From positions 1 through 37,634 of the forward strand of contig JACQGG010000020.1 in NCBI GenBank assembly GCA_016199665.1: a DNA stretch of 37,634 bases, in the 5' to 3' direction. The notes beneath the pieces were generated by a model, which ran no database searches, was not told the DNA's origin, and worked only from the letters and a program-made list of their open reading frames with translations. Positions 17,860-26,521 of the stretch are shown one piece after another. Position 1 is the stretch's first letter. Each line of letters starts with the position of its first letter. The position numbers and the translations under genes are program-made. This DNA is from Acidobacteriota bacterium. Lineage in GTDB: Bacteria > Acidobacteriota > UBA6911 > JACQSX01.

Positions 17860-18966
17860 TTAGCGGGCGGAAAAGAAATCTGAGACCGCCTGAGCCACAA
17901 AAGAGACCTGGTTCTCGCCCATCTCCGGGTACATGGGCAGCGACAGGATTTCTCCGGCTGATTTTTCCGTTACTGGAAACTTTCCCGCGGGGTAATTCAA
18001 GTCCCGATAAGCGTTCTGGAGGTGAATGGGGATGGGGTAGTGCATCCCCGTGGAGATGGCCCGGCTTTGCAGCCAAGCCTGCATTTCATCGCGCCGGCGA
18101 GTTCGAATGACGTAAAGATGATAGACGTGTTCTGCCAATGGGCTGGCAAACGGGGTGACGACCTCCACGTCCTTTAGCAACTGGTCGTACAGGGCTGCTC
18201 GCTTCCGCCGGTTTCGGTTCCACTCGTCCAGGTGGCGCAGCTTGATACGAAGGACCGCCGCCTGGACCGTGTCCAGGCGGTGGTTGAACGCGAGAAAGTC
18301 GTGGACATACTTTCGGCTTTGACCATAGTTCCGGAGCATTCTCACCTTGTCGGCGACCTCGGCCGAGTTGGTTACCAGCATGCCCCCATCCCCGAACGCG
18401 CCCAGGTTCTTGCCGGGATAAAAGCTGAAGGCGGCTGCGTGCCCGAGCGAACCGACTCGGCGCCCCTTGTAGTGGGCTCCATGAGCTTGGCAGGCGTCTT
18501 CCAGAACGACCAGCCGGTGTTTTTCCGCGATTGACAGGATGGGATCCATGTCGGCCGGCTGGCCGTAGAGATGGACGGGAACAACGGCTCGCGTACGATG
18601 GGTGATCGCGGCCTCGACGGCGGGAGGATCCATGTTATAGGTCCGCGGGTCCACATCCACTAATACCGGCCTGGCTCCCGCAAAGGAGATCGATGACGCG
18701 GTTGCGATGAAGGTGTTGGCAACGGTAATGACTTCATCTCCCGCCTGGATCCCCAGCGCGCGCAGTCCCAGCTCCAGCGCCGAAATGCCGGAGTCAAGGC
18801 CCACCGCGTACCGGACCCCGCAGTACGAAGCGAACTCCTCCTCAAGCAGCGATACTTCTTCCCCAAGAATGAAGTCAGCTCGGTCCAGAACGCCCTCAAT
18901 GGCTTGCAGAACCTCTCCCTTGAGAGCCCGGCATTGCGTTTTCAAGTCAACAAAGGGAACTTGCAT
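17860..18966 (-). CDS. DegT/DnrJ/EryC1/StrS sugar aminotransferase (PLP, catalytic Lys present)
   Basis: This 368-residue PLP-dependent aminotransferase begins with the family signature MQVPFVDLKTQ. It contains GLDSGISALELGLRALGI, VANTFIATASSI, LEDACQAHGA and the Schiff-base Lys K186 in SFYPGKNLGAFGDGG. Such enzymes transfer an amino group from glutamate to a keto group (often C3 or C4) of a nucleotide sugar. The Gfo/Idh oxidoreductase a few genes upstream could supply the 3-keto substrate, as in the WlbA/WlbC or WbpB/WbpE pairs. Contrast with the His-type homologue two genes downstream: the two are related but should catalyse different reactions. The length is normal for the family. A 108-base spacer separates it from the upstream GT2 gene. 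Confidence 0.9.
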   Translation of the reverse strand: MQVPFVDLKTQCRALKGEVLQAIEGVLDRADFILGEEVSLLEEEFASYCGVRYAVGLDSGISALELGLRALGIQAGDEVITVANTFIATASSISFAGARPVLVDVDPRTYNMDPPAVEAAITHRTRAVVPVHLYGQPADMDPILSIAEKHRLVVLEDACQAHGAHYKGRRVGSLGHAAAFSFYPGKNLGAFGDGGMLVTNSAEVADKVRMLRNYGQSRKYVHDFLAFNHRLDTVQAAVLRIKLRHLDEWNRNRRKRAALYDQLLKDVEVVTPFASPLAEHVYHLYVIRTRRRDEMQAWLQSRAISTGMHYPIPIHLQNAYRDLNYPAGKFPVTEKSAGEILSLPMYPEMGENQVSFVAQAVSDFFSAR

Positions 18967-19074
18967 TCGGTCAACTCCTGCGTGCGAAGCGTCGGCGCCT
19001 TTACCAGCGCCGTGTGAGTGCCGCTGGTCTTACCAGCAATCGCCTCATTTCGAAAAGCTGTTGCACTTACCAGT

Positions 19075-20082
19075 TCAGCCAGGCCGCTCGCGATCCTGTA
19101 CTCGAACTGTCTCGACGAACATCTTCCGGGCTGCCCGCTCCCGAAGCGTATAGTAGGCGTAAATTGCAGTTTGCACGAAGCTTACCACCGGGTGGTAGAG
19201 CCAGTATCGGTTTCGCTCTCTCAGAGCCAGATAAAGGGCATGCGCCATCGAAACGACTGGAATGCCGCTGTAAAGGGCCCATAACGCGAGCTTCCATTTA
19301 AAGGAACGATTAAAAACCCACCGCATATTCCGCGTCCGGTAGTTGCTGGCCAGATGATACCGATAGTTGCGCGCCATCTTTGCAGACCACTCACGCAGCG
19401 AAGTGACTGTATGGTGGTAGGTCTGCAGCGAAGGAATGTAACCGACCCGAGTGTGCCCTTTTTCAATCAGATCCTGAAAAACGTCATTGTCGCCGAAAAA
19501 GCCTTCCTGCAGAATGGCGTCCCGTACCAGGTCCATTCGATAAACCAGCCCGTTGGCTCCCCAAACCAGCGGTTTTTCCGGCGTCACGTCGAAGGTGTAG
19601 CAGTCGGCGGCAGGGTCGTGCCGTGCGGATCGAAAGTAGTGTTTCAGATTCTTGTTGAGAAAGTGGTTGATCGGATCGCTTTGAATCAGCTCATAGTATT
19701 TATTGATAGGAGGATCCTGGTCTCCTGAAACCAGCTTCCCCCACAGGGCAGCCAGCTTTGAATCTCCTTCAAACTGCCGGGAAGCGCGCTGCAGCCAGTC
19801 GCGGCCTTTCAAACCATTGTCGGCAGCAAAAATGACCAGCAAATCGCCGCTGGCGTTTTTAACGTTGATCTTCGCGCCGAAATCCGCAAGTTTTCTCGGA
19901 TTGGGGAAGATTCTCGCCCCATACCGGCGGGCAATCTGCAGAGTTCCATCCGAGGAGCCGCCATCCGCCACCAGGATTTCCACTCGCTCCCGCGGATAGT
20001 CCTGATCCCGGATTGACCGGAGACATTCCGCCAAATACCGCTCAGCGTTGTACGTCGGCAGGGAAAAACTGAATTTGAGCAT
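19075..20082 (-). CDS. GT2 family glycosyltransferase
   Basis: This GT-A enzyme of about 335 residues opens with MLKFSFSLPTYNAERYL and carries DGGSSDGTL (nucleotide binding), a VIFAADNG segment at the DxD position and FFGDNDVFQDLIEKG near the catalytic-base position. A C-terminal basic and hydrophobic region (FVQTAIYAYYTLRERAARK) may be a membrane anchor. The ATG at 20082 overlaps the stop of the HAD phosphatase gene by one base (TAATG), indicating coupled translation; a longer start at 20091 is less likely. It probably adds one sugar to a lipid-linked intermediate at the cytoplasmic face. Donor and acceptor are unknown. Confidence 0.88.
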   Translation of the reverse strand: MLKFSFSLPTYNAERYLAECLRSIRDQDYPRERVEILVADGGSSDGTLQIARRYGARIFPNPRKLADFGAKINVKNASGDLLVIFAADNGLKGRDWLQRASRQFEGDSKLAALWGKLVSGDQDPPINKYYELIQSDPINHFLNKNLKHYFRSARHDPAADCYTFDVTPEKPLVWGANGLVYRMDLVRDAILQEGFFGDNDVFQDLIEKGHTRVGYIPSLQTYHHTVTSLREWSAKMARNYRYHLASNYRTRNMRWVFNRSFKWKLALWALYSGIPVVSMAHALYLALRERNRYWLYHPVVSFVQTAIYAYYTLRERAARKMFVETVRVQDRERPG

Positions 20083-20741
20083 TACACGCAAACCCTCGGA
20101 AGAATGGAGACCAGTTCCGCCAGATCTCGGATAATGAAGTCCGGGGAGACGCCGGCCAGGGGGTCGCGACTTCGGATGCCGTTCAACACAGCCACCGAAG
20201 CCAACCCCAGGGCCCTGGCGGCCAGGACATCCACTTCGGTGTCTCCCACCAGCAGAAGGGCATCGCGCAGACGCTGCGGCGCCGTTTCAATGAGCCGCCG
20301 CTTCAAAATCCACCCTTCGGCAGACTGCGTGTCACCGGAACAGAGGATTTCGTCAAATGCGCCGCGCACTCCCAAACGTTCGAGTTCCCAAAGCAGGTTG
20401 TCACACTGCTGCCTCAAGGTAGCCGCCGCAAGCTGAAACCCTTCGCCGCGAAGATGCTGCAGCGCCGGAGCCGCGCCCTGCTGTATCTGATCAAGATACA
20501 GGAACCGCCGATCTTCTATGCTTTCGAGCCACCGGACGCGGTAGCGCGACAGGACGCTCGGGTCGGCAAGACCGGGCTCTATTTGATCGAGCGCCTGCCG
20601 TTTTCGCTTGCCTTCCCAGTAGACGGCATAGGGCGCCGGGGTGACATCGATATCCTTGAGGATTTCGCTATGAACCGCGTAATAGCGCCGTGATACGTCG
20701 ATGACCGGACCATCCAAGTCCAGAAAAATAGTTTTGCCCAT
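20082..20741 (-). CDS. HAD-family hydrolase (phosphatase)
   Basis: This 219-residue HAD enzyme has motif I FLDLDGPVID (D8 nucleophile, D10 acid/base), a motif II Thr in AAATLRQQ, a downstream Lys, and motif IV LLVGDTEVDVLAARALG. A helical cap lies between motifs I and II, as in subfamily I phosphatases. The start at 20741 is supported by GGGGAG four bases upstream; an earlier ATG at 20759 has none. The gene ends exactly at the start of the following GT2 gene. In nucleotide-sugar loci HAD phosphatases often dephosphorylate a sugar phosphate, but the adjoining ATP-grasp gene also allows a role on a phosphorylated ligand. Confidence 0.85.
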   Translation of the reverse strand: MGKTIFLDLDGPVIDVSRRYYAVHSEILKDIDVTPAPYAVYWEGKRKRQALDQIEPGLADPSVLSRYRVRWLESIEDRRFLYLDQIQQGAAPALQHLRGEGFQLAAATLRQQCDNLLWELERLGVRGAFDEILCSGDTQSAEGWILKRRLIETAPQRLRDALLLVGDTEVDVLAARALGLASVAVLNGIRSRDPLAGVSPDFIIRDLAELVSILPRVCV

Positions 20742-20774
20742 CGGGCTCCCCGCCCGCATCCTGACAAATGCGAG

Positions 20775-21779
20775 CTAGACCTTAAAACGTGTCCAGCGGC
20801 TGATATGATCCGCCAGCCAGTCCAGCTCCTCCACAATGCCGTCCAGGAGCCCCACCTGAGGCTTCCAGCCCAGCAACTGCGTCGCTCGATTGGGACTGAG
20901 GATCATCGTCTGCAGTTCCGACGGCAGCCGCACTCGCCCTTCAACCAGCGCGGAACTTTCTCCCGGCTGGATCGATTCATGCACGATATCGATGGTGCCC
21001 TGGCTCAAGCCGGCAACCTTCTCCGCCAGTTCTCGGACCGACGTTCCGGTGCCGCTGGAAACATTGAGCGGCTCCCCGCAGTTGTTGAACCGGCGCACCA
21101 ACAGCGTGTTGAGCCGGGCCACATCGGATACATGCACAAAATCACGCTGTTGGCCGCCATCCCCAAAAACCACGAGGTGCTTCTTCTCCAGCAATCGCTT
21201 CAGGAACACGGTAAGGACCCGGCCGTACCACTCCCGCGAGCCAAAGACGATGGAGTACCTTAAACTGTAAACGGGAATCCCGTGCTCCCGCTGGTAGTAG
21301 TCGGCGTAGAGTTCCGCCGAAAGCTTGCTGGCGCCGTAGGGCCAGTTTGGCTTCAACGGATGGGATTCGGCCTCCGGCACAGACTGAGCCTGGCCGTATA
21401 CGCACGCCGACGACGCGTTGATCACCGCCTCAACGCCCTGCTCGATGCAGGCCTGCAGGACGTTGACGGTGCCTGCGGTATTGATGGTCAGGTCATGCAC
21501 CGGATGGTCGATGCATTTTATGATTTCGAGCTGCGCCGCCTGATGGGAAACAATTTGATGTCCCGCAATCGCGTTGGACAGTGCCTCGAAATCGAGAATG
21601 TCCCCTTCGACAATCCTGACGTCGGCCTGCACTTCCTTCAGGTTTTCGCGGTAGCCGGAGGAAAAATCATCGTAAACGGTGACGCGAGCGCCCTGGCGCA
21701 CCAGATCTTCGACCACATGGGAGCCGATGAATCCAGCGCCTCCCGTCACCAGAATCCGGAGGTTGTTCAAATCAGGCAT
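20775..21779 (-). CDS. GalE-like NAD-dependent nucleotide-sugar epimerase
   Basis: This 334-residue extended SDR has VTGGAGFIGSHVV (NAD binding), YDDFSSGYREN, HQAAQ, NASSACVYG and the YxxxK dyad in WPYGASKLSAE. The VVFGDGGQQRDFVHVSDVA and LGWKPQ segments close the family pattern. These features suit UDP-glucose/UDP-GlcNAc 4-epimerases (GalE, WbpP) or related dehydratases. I use the ATG at 21779, which overlaps the ATP-grasp stop by 8 bases and has AAGG close upstream, instead of the longer ATG at 21809. It precedes the HAD phosphatase gene by 33 bases. The substrate is probably a UDP-sugar but is not proved by sequence. Confidence 0.87.
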   Translation of the reverse strand: MPDLNNLRILVTGGAGFIGSHVVEDLVRQGARVTVYDDFSSGYRENLKEVQADVRIVEGDILDFEALSNAIAGHQIVSHQAAQLEIIKCIDHPVHDLTINTAGTVNVLQACIEQGVEAVINASSACVYGQAQSVPEAESHPLKPNWPYGASKLSAELYADYYQREHGIPVYSLRYSIVFGSREWYGRVLTVFLKRLLEKKHLVVFGDGGQQRDFVHVSDVARLNTLLVRRFNNCGEPLNVSSGTGTSVRELAEKVAGLSQGTIDIVHESIQPGESSALVEGRVRLPSELQTMILSPNRATQLLGWKPQVGLLDGIVEELDWLADHISRWTRFKV

Positions 21780-22758
21780 TGCCTTGAGGTTCCCTGCCGT
21801 CGGCCACAAAAAATTCCTGCCAAGTCCGGAGCATCAGGAGATCGAAGACCAGTCCCCGGGAAGGGTCCGGGATCGGCTGGCCCTGGTAAAGCTGAAGCAG
21901 CAGGAGCGGAAGGTTCAATCCTGCCTTGACCGTCAGCGGCAGGCTGGCCGGAAATTTCGGATTGATTTCAATCAAGAAGATCTCCTCTCCCCTGCGAATG
22001 CACTGGATGTTGACGCGCGGAGTCAGATCAAACAGACGGGAGACCTTTCGGGCATATTCCACCAGAAGGGGATCCCCCACCGTCCTGCCCTTCACCTGCA
22101 TGCCCGCCTTGACCTCAATTCGAACTTTGGGCAGAGCGCAGATGAGCTCTCCCTTGAGATCCGTCAAAACATCTATGGTGTACTCGGCCCCCTCCACAAA
22201 ATCCTGGATGATGGCATCCGGCACGTAGCTGGAGAAGAACGCGAGCTCTTTCTTGTTCTCGATCCGGTAGACATTGGCCGACCCGCGGCCTCTTGACGGC
22301 TTAATCAGGAGCGGAAAAGACGCCTCTTCCAGTTCCGGCGCTCCCGGCAAATAAGTCCGCGGAGTGAGCAAGCCGAGCTCCTGGCAGCGCTTGAAGAACG
22401 CGTACTTATCCTTGGTAATCCTCACCGTTTCCGCGGTATTGCCGATTACGGTCACACCGTGGCTCTTGAAGAATGCAGCCTGCTCGGCAAAGACAGGAAG
22501 CTCCTCATCTATGATCGGGAAAACATACCCGGCCCCGCGAGAACGGCAGATCTCGAGAACCCTGGGAACAAACTCAGGAGCATCGGCCCTGGGCACGACG
22601 AAATTCTCATGGGCCAGCCTGAAACCCACCGACCGCGGGTTCATGTCGGCGGCCAACAGCGTCAGGCGACCATCGGCTCGAAGAGCCTGAAGCACGGCAA
22701 AGCCCGGAACCGAGCCGGCGCTCATGACCAGAACACTGGGGGGGGGGCTAGCGGGCAT
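21772..22758 (-). CDS. ATP-grasp ligase (carbamoyl-phosphate-synthase-like)
   Basis: This protein of about 328 residues has a preATP-grasp domain (VLVMSAGSVPGFAVLQAL, YVFPIIDEELPVFA), the Lys/Gly-rich ATP lid (FPLLIKPSRGRGSANVYRI) and the metal site near its end (IFLIEINPKFPASLPL, with E and N as magnesium ligands). ATP-grasp enzymes form an acyl-phosphate and couple it to an amine or thiol. Homologues in glycan loci are often annotated only as CarB-like. Candidate roles are amidation of a uronic acid or attachment of an amino acid; both are inference. I start at the ATG at 22758, which overlaps the Gfo/Idh stop by 11 bases; an upstream extension to 22860 would overlap it much more. It overlaps the GalE-like gene by 8 bases. 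Confidence 0.85.
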   Translation of the reverse strand: MPASPPPSVLVMSAGSVPGFAVLQALRADGRLTLLAADMNPRSVGFRLAHENFVVPRADAPEFVPRVLEICRSRGAGYVFPIIDEELPVFAEQAAFFKSHGVTVIGNTAETVRITKDKYAFFKRCQELGLLTPRTYLPGAPELEEASFPLLIKPSRGRGSANVYRIENKKELAFFSSYVPDAIIQDFVEGAEYTIDVLTDLKGELICALPKVRIEVKAGMQVKGRTVGDPLLVEYARKVSRLFDLTPRVNIQCIRRGEEIFLIEINPKFPASLPLTVKAGLNLPLLLLQLYQGQPIPDPSRGLVFDLLMLRTWQEFFVADGREPQGNA

Positions 22759-23806
22759 GTGAAGCCGCCGGAGACTCAACAGGTTCAGCCGCACTGCCAT
22801 TTTGAATCGATCTTTCGATTGCCTTGAGAATTCGTATGATTCCGACGGCGTGCCTTCCATCCGTCAACGGGGTTTGGCCCAAGGCAACGCACTTCAGAAA
22901 GTGCGCACACAGGTTTTTCAGCGGCTCGCTGGCTTCAATCTTGGGAGACCTGATGGCGCCGTCTCTCATGAGAAGCTTGAATTCTCCAAAGCTGTCCACT
23001 TCCGCCTGCACCGGAACCACACCCTTTTCAAAGATGCGTATCGGCTCGAGTGAATCGAGGTCGTCAAATACGATCCGCTGATTGCTCCCAACCACGGTGA
23101 CACGCCGGACCTTGTTGGGGTCCGCCCAGCTTACGTGAATGTTGCAGAGCACGTTGTTGGGGTAGTGCAGGGTGATGAAAGCTACATCTTCACGCGCATT
23201 TCCCAGAAATCGGGCGCCGACGGCGCTGACGCTCACCGGTTCATCCCCCAGTACAAAATTCGCAATTGAGATGTCATGGGTGGCCAGGTCCCACACCGCG
23301 TTGACGTCCTTGCGAATCGGACCCAGGTTGGTGCGAGTGGCGTGGATATAGTAGGCTTTGCCGAATTCGGCGCTCTCCACATAGTGTTTCAACGCTGTCA
23401 CGCCGGCGTTGAACAGGAAGGTGTGGCCGACCATCAGGACGCATTTCCGCGCCTGGGCGAGCGCTACCAGCGCCTCCGCCTCACCCACTTCCAGCGTGAT
23501 TGGCTTTTCAACCAGCAGATGTTTCCCAGCCTCGAGAACCTGACAAGCCACCGCATAGTGCGTCGCGGCGGGAGTGGCGACCACCACGGCATCCGCTTCG
23601 GCCAGCAACGCACCCATTTCCCGGTAAGCTCTGATCGCGGGAAATCGTTCCAGAGCCATGGCCACGCGGGGGGCGTCCGGCTCCAACAGTCCGATCAACT
23701 GCGATTCGCGGATTTCACTGAAGACCCTCAGATAGTTCATCCCCCAGTGGCCGCACCCGATGACGCCGATCTTTAGCTTCTGGCTAGAATCCACCCGTTT
23801 CTCCAC
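22748..23806 (-). CDS. Gfo/Idh/MocA family sugar dehydrogenase (WlbA/WbpB-like)
   Basis: This 352-residue NAD(P)-dependent oxidoreductase has the nucleotide motif IGVIGCGHWGMNYLRVF, VVATPAATHY, the conserved EKP (LLVEKPITL) and a catalytic-region His in WDLATHDISI. The GCGxWGxNxxR form resembles WlbA/WbpB, which oxidise C3 of UDP-GlcNAc uronic acid to give the substrate of a 3-aminotransferase. A Lys-type DegT aminotransferase and a UDP-sugar 6-dehydrogenase are in the same locus, although no matching N-acetyltransferase is visible. The start appears to be GTG at 23806 with no clear Shine-Dalgarno. An AT-rich 89-base spacer separates it from the upstream radical SAM gene. Confidence 0.87.
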   Translation of the reverse strand: MEKRVDSSQKLKIGVIGCGHWGMNYLRVFSEIRESQLIGLLEPDAPRVAMALERFPAIRAYREMGALLAEADAVVVATPAATHYAVACQVLEAGKHLLVEKPITLEVGEAEALVALAQARKCVLMVGHTFLFNAGVTALKHYVESAEFGKAYYIHATRTNLGPIRKDVNAVWDLATHDISIANFVLGDEPVSVSAVGARFLGNAREDVAFITLHYPNNVLCNIHVSWADPNKVRRVTVVGSNQRIVFDDLDSLEPIRIFEKGVVPVQAEVDSFGEFKLLMRDGAIRSPKIEASEPLKNLCAHFLKCVALGQTPLTDGRHAVGIIRILKAIERSIQNGSAAEPVESPAASHAR

Positions 23807-23895
23807 GGAAGAATTTCAGGAAAAAAGACAACTTTTTCCCTTCCTCAATGTCTCGCTCTAAGAAAAACAACAGAAAGATGTTCGAAAAAACCGTC

Positions 23896-25386
23896 TTAAT
23901 GCGGGGTAGCGGCAGAGCTGAGCTTAAGGTTGTCGAGCGCAAAATCCTTCAGGTGACCTACAACTTTCCATGCTGCCCGCCCCAGGAACTTGATGTCATC
24001 CAGGCTTCGCACCGATATCACCTTGCGCGCGATGTATTGCGGACTCATAAATGACTTGTACAACTGCTGGGATAGCTGCAGAACATCTTCGGTGGTCAGT
24101 TGGCTTACCATCACTTGTTCGCGCATGTCGTAGCGATCCCAGTCCTCATGCAGCAGCCAGCCGTTCTCTCTGCACTGCTTGAACAACTGCGTTCCCGGAT
24201 AAGGGATCGTGATGGTGGCCTGAAGGGTATCGATCCATCCGCGCTGGAACAGATCCTTGCATAAATCGATGGTCTGCTGGGCCTGCGCCTTGGTTTCCCA
24301 TGGATAGCCGACCATGCAGGTAACGTGGGGTTCCAGGCCCGCTCTTTTCGCCATGCGCATTGCGTCGCGGATATCCTGAACCGTGTTTCCCTTGTTGAGC
24401 CTTTCCAGCGTCCGGTCATTGCCCGACTCCACCCCGTAAAGAATGAAGCGGAAACCGGCCCGTCCCATCAAATTGTACTGCTCCTGATTTAACGCTCCCG
24501 GCTTCATATTGCAGCCGAATTTGAGCTTCTTGTTGTACCCGCGCGCGATCATCGCTTCGCAGAATTTCTGCAGAAACGCTCCACCCGGGAAAGTGCCGGT
24601 ATCGTCAAAGATTTCCTTGACACCGTACTTGTGGATCAGTACTTCCACTTCTTCCAAAAGCTGGTCGGCAGTCATGACCTGAAACTTGGGAAAGATCGTC
24701 GTCCAGGAGCAGAAAGTGCAGCCGCCATCCTTGCGCCACCAGCAGTCCCGGCCCGCCATGGTGTAGGTTCCCGGCAAGTACTTGTAATTCCCGTTATGAT
24801 ACGCGTAGAGCCGCCACTTAGTGAGGTCACGGTCCAGCATTGGGATTTCGTGGAGACTCCCTTTTTGTTCGAAATGCCCGGTTGACTTAAAGCCGTTGCC
24901 GTCGCGATAGAAGACCCCGGCCGCGAGCGCCTCGCCTCCGGAAATGTTTCCGGCAAGATTCAGCAGCGAAAGATCATAGTTGCCGCCTGTTATCACATAG
25001 TCCACCCCGGAGTTTTCCATCGACTCCTCAGGAAAACCGGTGACGTGATCCCCCATCAGCACCGTAATGATGTCCGGGCGCAGCTCTTTGATGCGGTTGA
25101 TGATGCGCCAGTGTGTGCGGATGACGGGCGTCTTGGATTCAATCGCAATCAAATCGACATCCGAGTGTTGCAGCTCCTCCAGCCAGGGGCGCAGCCTCTT
25201 TTTTTCCGCGATCGCGTCGTCCCACACCACTTCGTATCCGCTCCGCTTCAGGAGAGTGGCCGCATAGGCGGGCACCATGGGATAGATGTAGGTGGGAGCA
25301 TTAAAGTACTGAAACTGCCGATTTTGAGCCAGAAGCGGAGTCCCCTTGGGAGAATCAATTGGCGGATAGGAAATCGCAATTTTCAT
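23896..25386 (-). CDS. Cobalamin-type radical SAM enzyme with unusual Cx7Cx2C cluster motif
   Basis: This 496-residue protein has an N-terminal B12-binding-like region (PMVPAYAATLLKRSGYEVVWDD, VLMGDHVTGFPEESM) and a radical SAM barrel (FDDTGTFPGG, ILYGVESGNDRTLERLNKG, MVGYPWETKAQAQ). The cluster cysteines are C215, C223 and C226 in GRDCWWRKDGGCTFCSW, that is C-x7-C-x2-C instead of the usual C-x3-C-x2-C. No other Cys arrangement in the region fits better. The remaining family motifs are intact, so the enzyme is probably active with an enlarged cluster loop. It is followed by the Gfo/Idh gene and preceded by a 136-base spacer after the GT2 gene. The substrate is unknown; a sugar or carrier-lipid modification is suggested by context only. 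Confidence 0.86.
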   Translation of the reverse strand: MKIAISYPPIDSPKGTPLLAQNRQFQYFNAPTYIYPMVPAYAATLLKRSGYEVVWDDAIAEKKRLRPWLEELQHSDVDLIAIESKTPVIRTHWRIINRIKELRPDIITVLMGDHVTGFPEESMENSGVDYVITGGNYDLSLLNLAGNISGGEALAAGVFYRDGNGFKSTGHFEQKGSLHEIPMLDRDLTKWRLYAYHNGNYKYLPGTYTMAGRDCWWRKDGGCTFCSWTTIFPKFQVMTADQLLEEVEVLIHKYGVKEIFDDTGTFPGGAFLQKFCEAMIARGYNKKLKFGCNMKPGALNQEQYNLMGRAGFRFILYGVESGNDRTLERLNKGNTVQDIRDAMRMAKRAGLEPHVTCMVGYPWETKAQAQQTIDLCKDLFQRGWIDTLQATITIPYPGTQLFKQCRENGWLLHEDWDRYDMREQVMVSQLTTEDVLQLSQQLYKSFMSPQYIARKVISVRSLDDIKFLGRAAWKVVGHLKDFALDNLKLSSAATPH

Positions 25387-25522
25387 AGGGTATTACCCGC
25401 GCCGACCCGGACGCGACAGAGCTTGCCTGAACATACTAACCGCTGGCCAGTGCCCTGCGCAATAGTTTTCTCTGACGACTCCGACGATCTCTCTGTAACG
25501 CTCTCTGTTGCAATACCGCGCT

Positions 25523-26521
25523 TCATCGAACCAGCCTTCGAGTAAGCAAACCCTTTATGAAATAGAGCCCGTAGCAAAAGTGCGTCGTGAAGATCCCTGC
25601 CCCACTCAGCAGCCCAAGCGCGAGGCTCCTGGTTCGGGCGGAAACAGCCGCCACTGAGACGATCAGCAGCGCTCCATAAGCCGTCACCAGCATCAGTGGA
25701 AGTCTGAGCAGCGGGCTGCTGCTGAAAACTGCAGGCAACGCCGCCAGCAGGGTGATGGTGAAAGCCGAAGGGAGGAAGTAGCTGGCTCGGAGTGACGTAT
25801 CAGGGTAAACCTTGGCAAAAAATCCCCGGTGCAGGGCATAATTGGTTATCTGCCTGAGGTGAGGCAGGAAGAGCTCCCGGCGGTGGTGCCATACGAAAAC
25901 ATTCGGATCATAAATGATCTTTAGCCCCAGTTCCTTGGTCACCGCCAGGCAGAGCTTGGTGTCTTCCCCCGGCCAAAAAGTTGAATCAAACCCCCCCGCC
26001 TTTTCAAATACGTCCCTGCGAATGAGGAAGTTGACCGAAGGGTAGTCGTCCACCTCGCGTTTTCGCTGGGGCACATAACGATATGCAAACACCCCTCCTC
26101 CAAGCCAGGTGGAAAAGACTTCGCCCGAGGCCTTCTGCCAGAGGTTGTCATCGACAGGGGTGACGGCCGGCCCTCCGACAGCCCCTACGCCGGGGTCCTC
26201 AAAGTGAAGCAAGGCATGATCGAGCCAGTCAGCCGTCGGATAAGCGTCGTCGTCGAGAAACGCCAGAACCTGAGCATCGGAAAACCGGAGAGCCATATCC
26301 CTCTTTTCGGCGGGACCGACGGCGCCAGTGGGCAAGATCTTGACCCGGCCGCCGCCAGGGAAGAACTCGCCTGTTTCGGCAGCGTCCGGCAGAATCAGAA
26401 CTTCAAAATTGCCGTAGTTGAGGTTCAAAATGTGAGGGACAGACTCCCTCACGTAGGCGTTGATCTTTCTAACGGGAATAATGATCGCGACTTGCGGCGA
26501 TCGCAGCGGATCGAGTTGCAT
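25523..26521 (-). CDS. GT2 glycosyltransferase with C-terminal membrane segments
   Basis: This 332-residue GT2 enzyme contains VAIIIPVRKINAYV, the donor-contact segment GPAEKRDMAL, the metal-binding DDD in LAFLDDDAYPTADWLD, a VNFLIRRDVFEKAGGFD acceptor region and GEDTKLCL (catalytic base). Residues from about 240 onward form three to four hydrophobic helices, ending in GIFTTHFCYGLYFIKGLL. The start overlaps the 3' end of the flippase gene by 53 bases, a long overlap, but the first beta-strand leaves no room for a later start. Its layout matches the second half of the 580-residue GT2 protein two genes upstream, so the two look paralogous. The enzyme probably works at the inner face of the cytoplasmic membrane. 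Confidence 0.87.
   Translation of the reverse strand: MQLDPLRSPQVAIIIPVRKINAYVRESVPHILNLNYGNFEVLILPDAAETGEFFPGGGRVKILPTGAVGPAEKRDMALRFSDAQVLAFLDDDAYPTADWLDHALLHFEDPGVGAVGGPAVTPVDDNLWQKASGEVFSTWLGGGVFAYRYVPQRKREVDDYPSVNFLIRRDVFEKAGGFDSTFWPGEDTKLCLAVTKELGLKIIYDPNVFVWHHRRELFLPHLRQITNYALHRGFFAKVYPDTSLRASYFLPSAFTITLLAALPAVFSSSPLLRLPLMLVTAYGALLIVSVAAVSARTRSLALGLLSGAGIFTTHFCYGLYFIKGLLTRRLVR

Noticed and set aside
19023..19037. Short GCTGGT-CTT-ACCAGC hairpin as a terminator
   Set aside because: The stem is only six bases and no T-run follows on either strand.
11078..23806. Complete UDP-diacetamido-uronic acid (Wbp/Wlb) pathway
   Set aside because: The dehydrogenase, Gfo/Idh and aminotransferase fit, but no N-acetyltransferase or WbpI-type 2-epimerase is seen.
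25383..25577. Small minus-strand open frame overlapping the spacer before the radical SAM gene
   Set aside because: It overlaps the end of the GT2 gene, has no ribosome-binding site and its product shows no family features.
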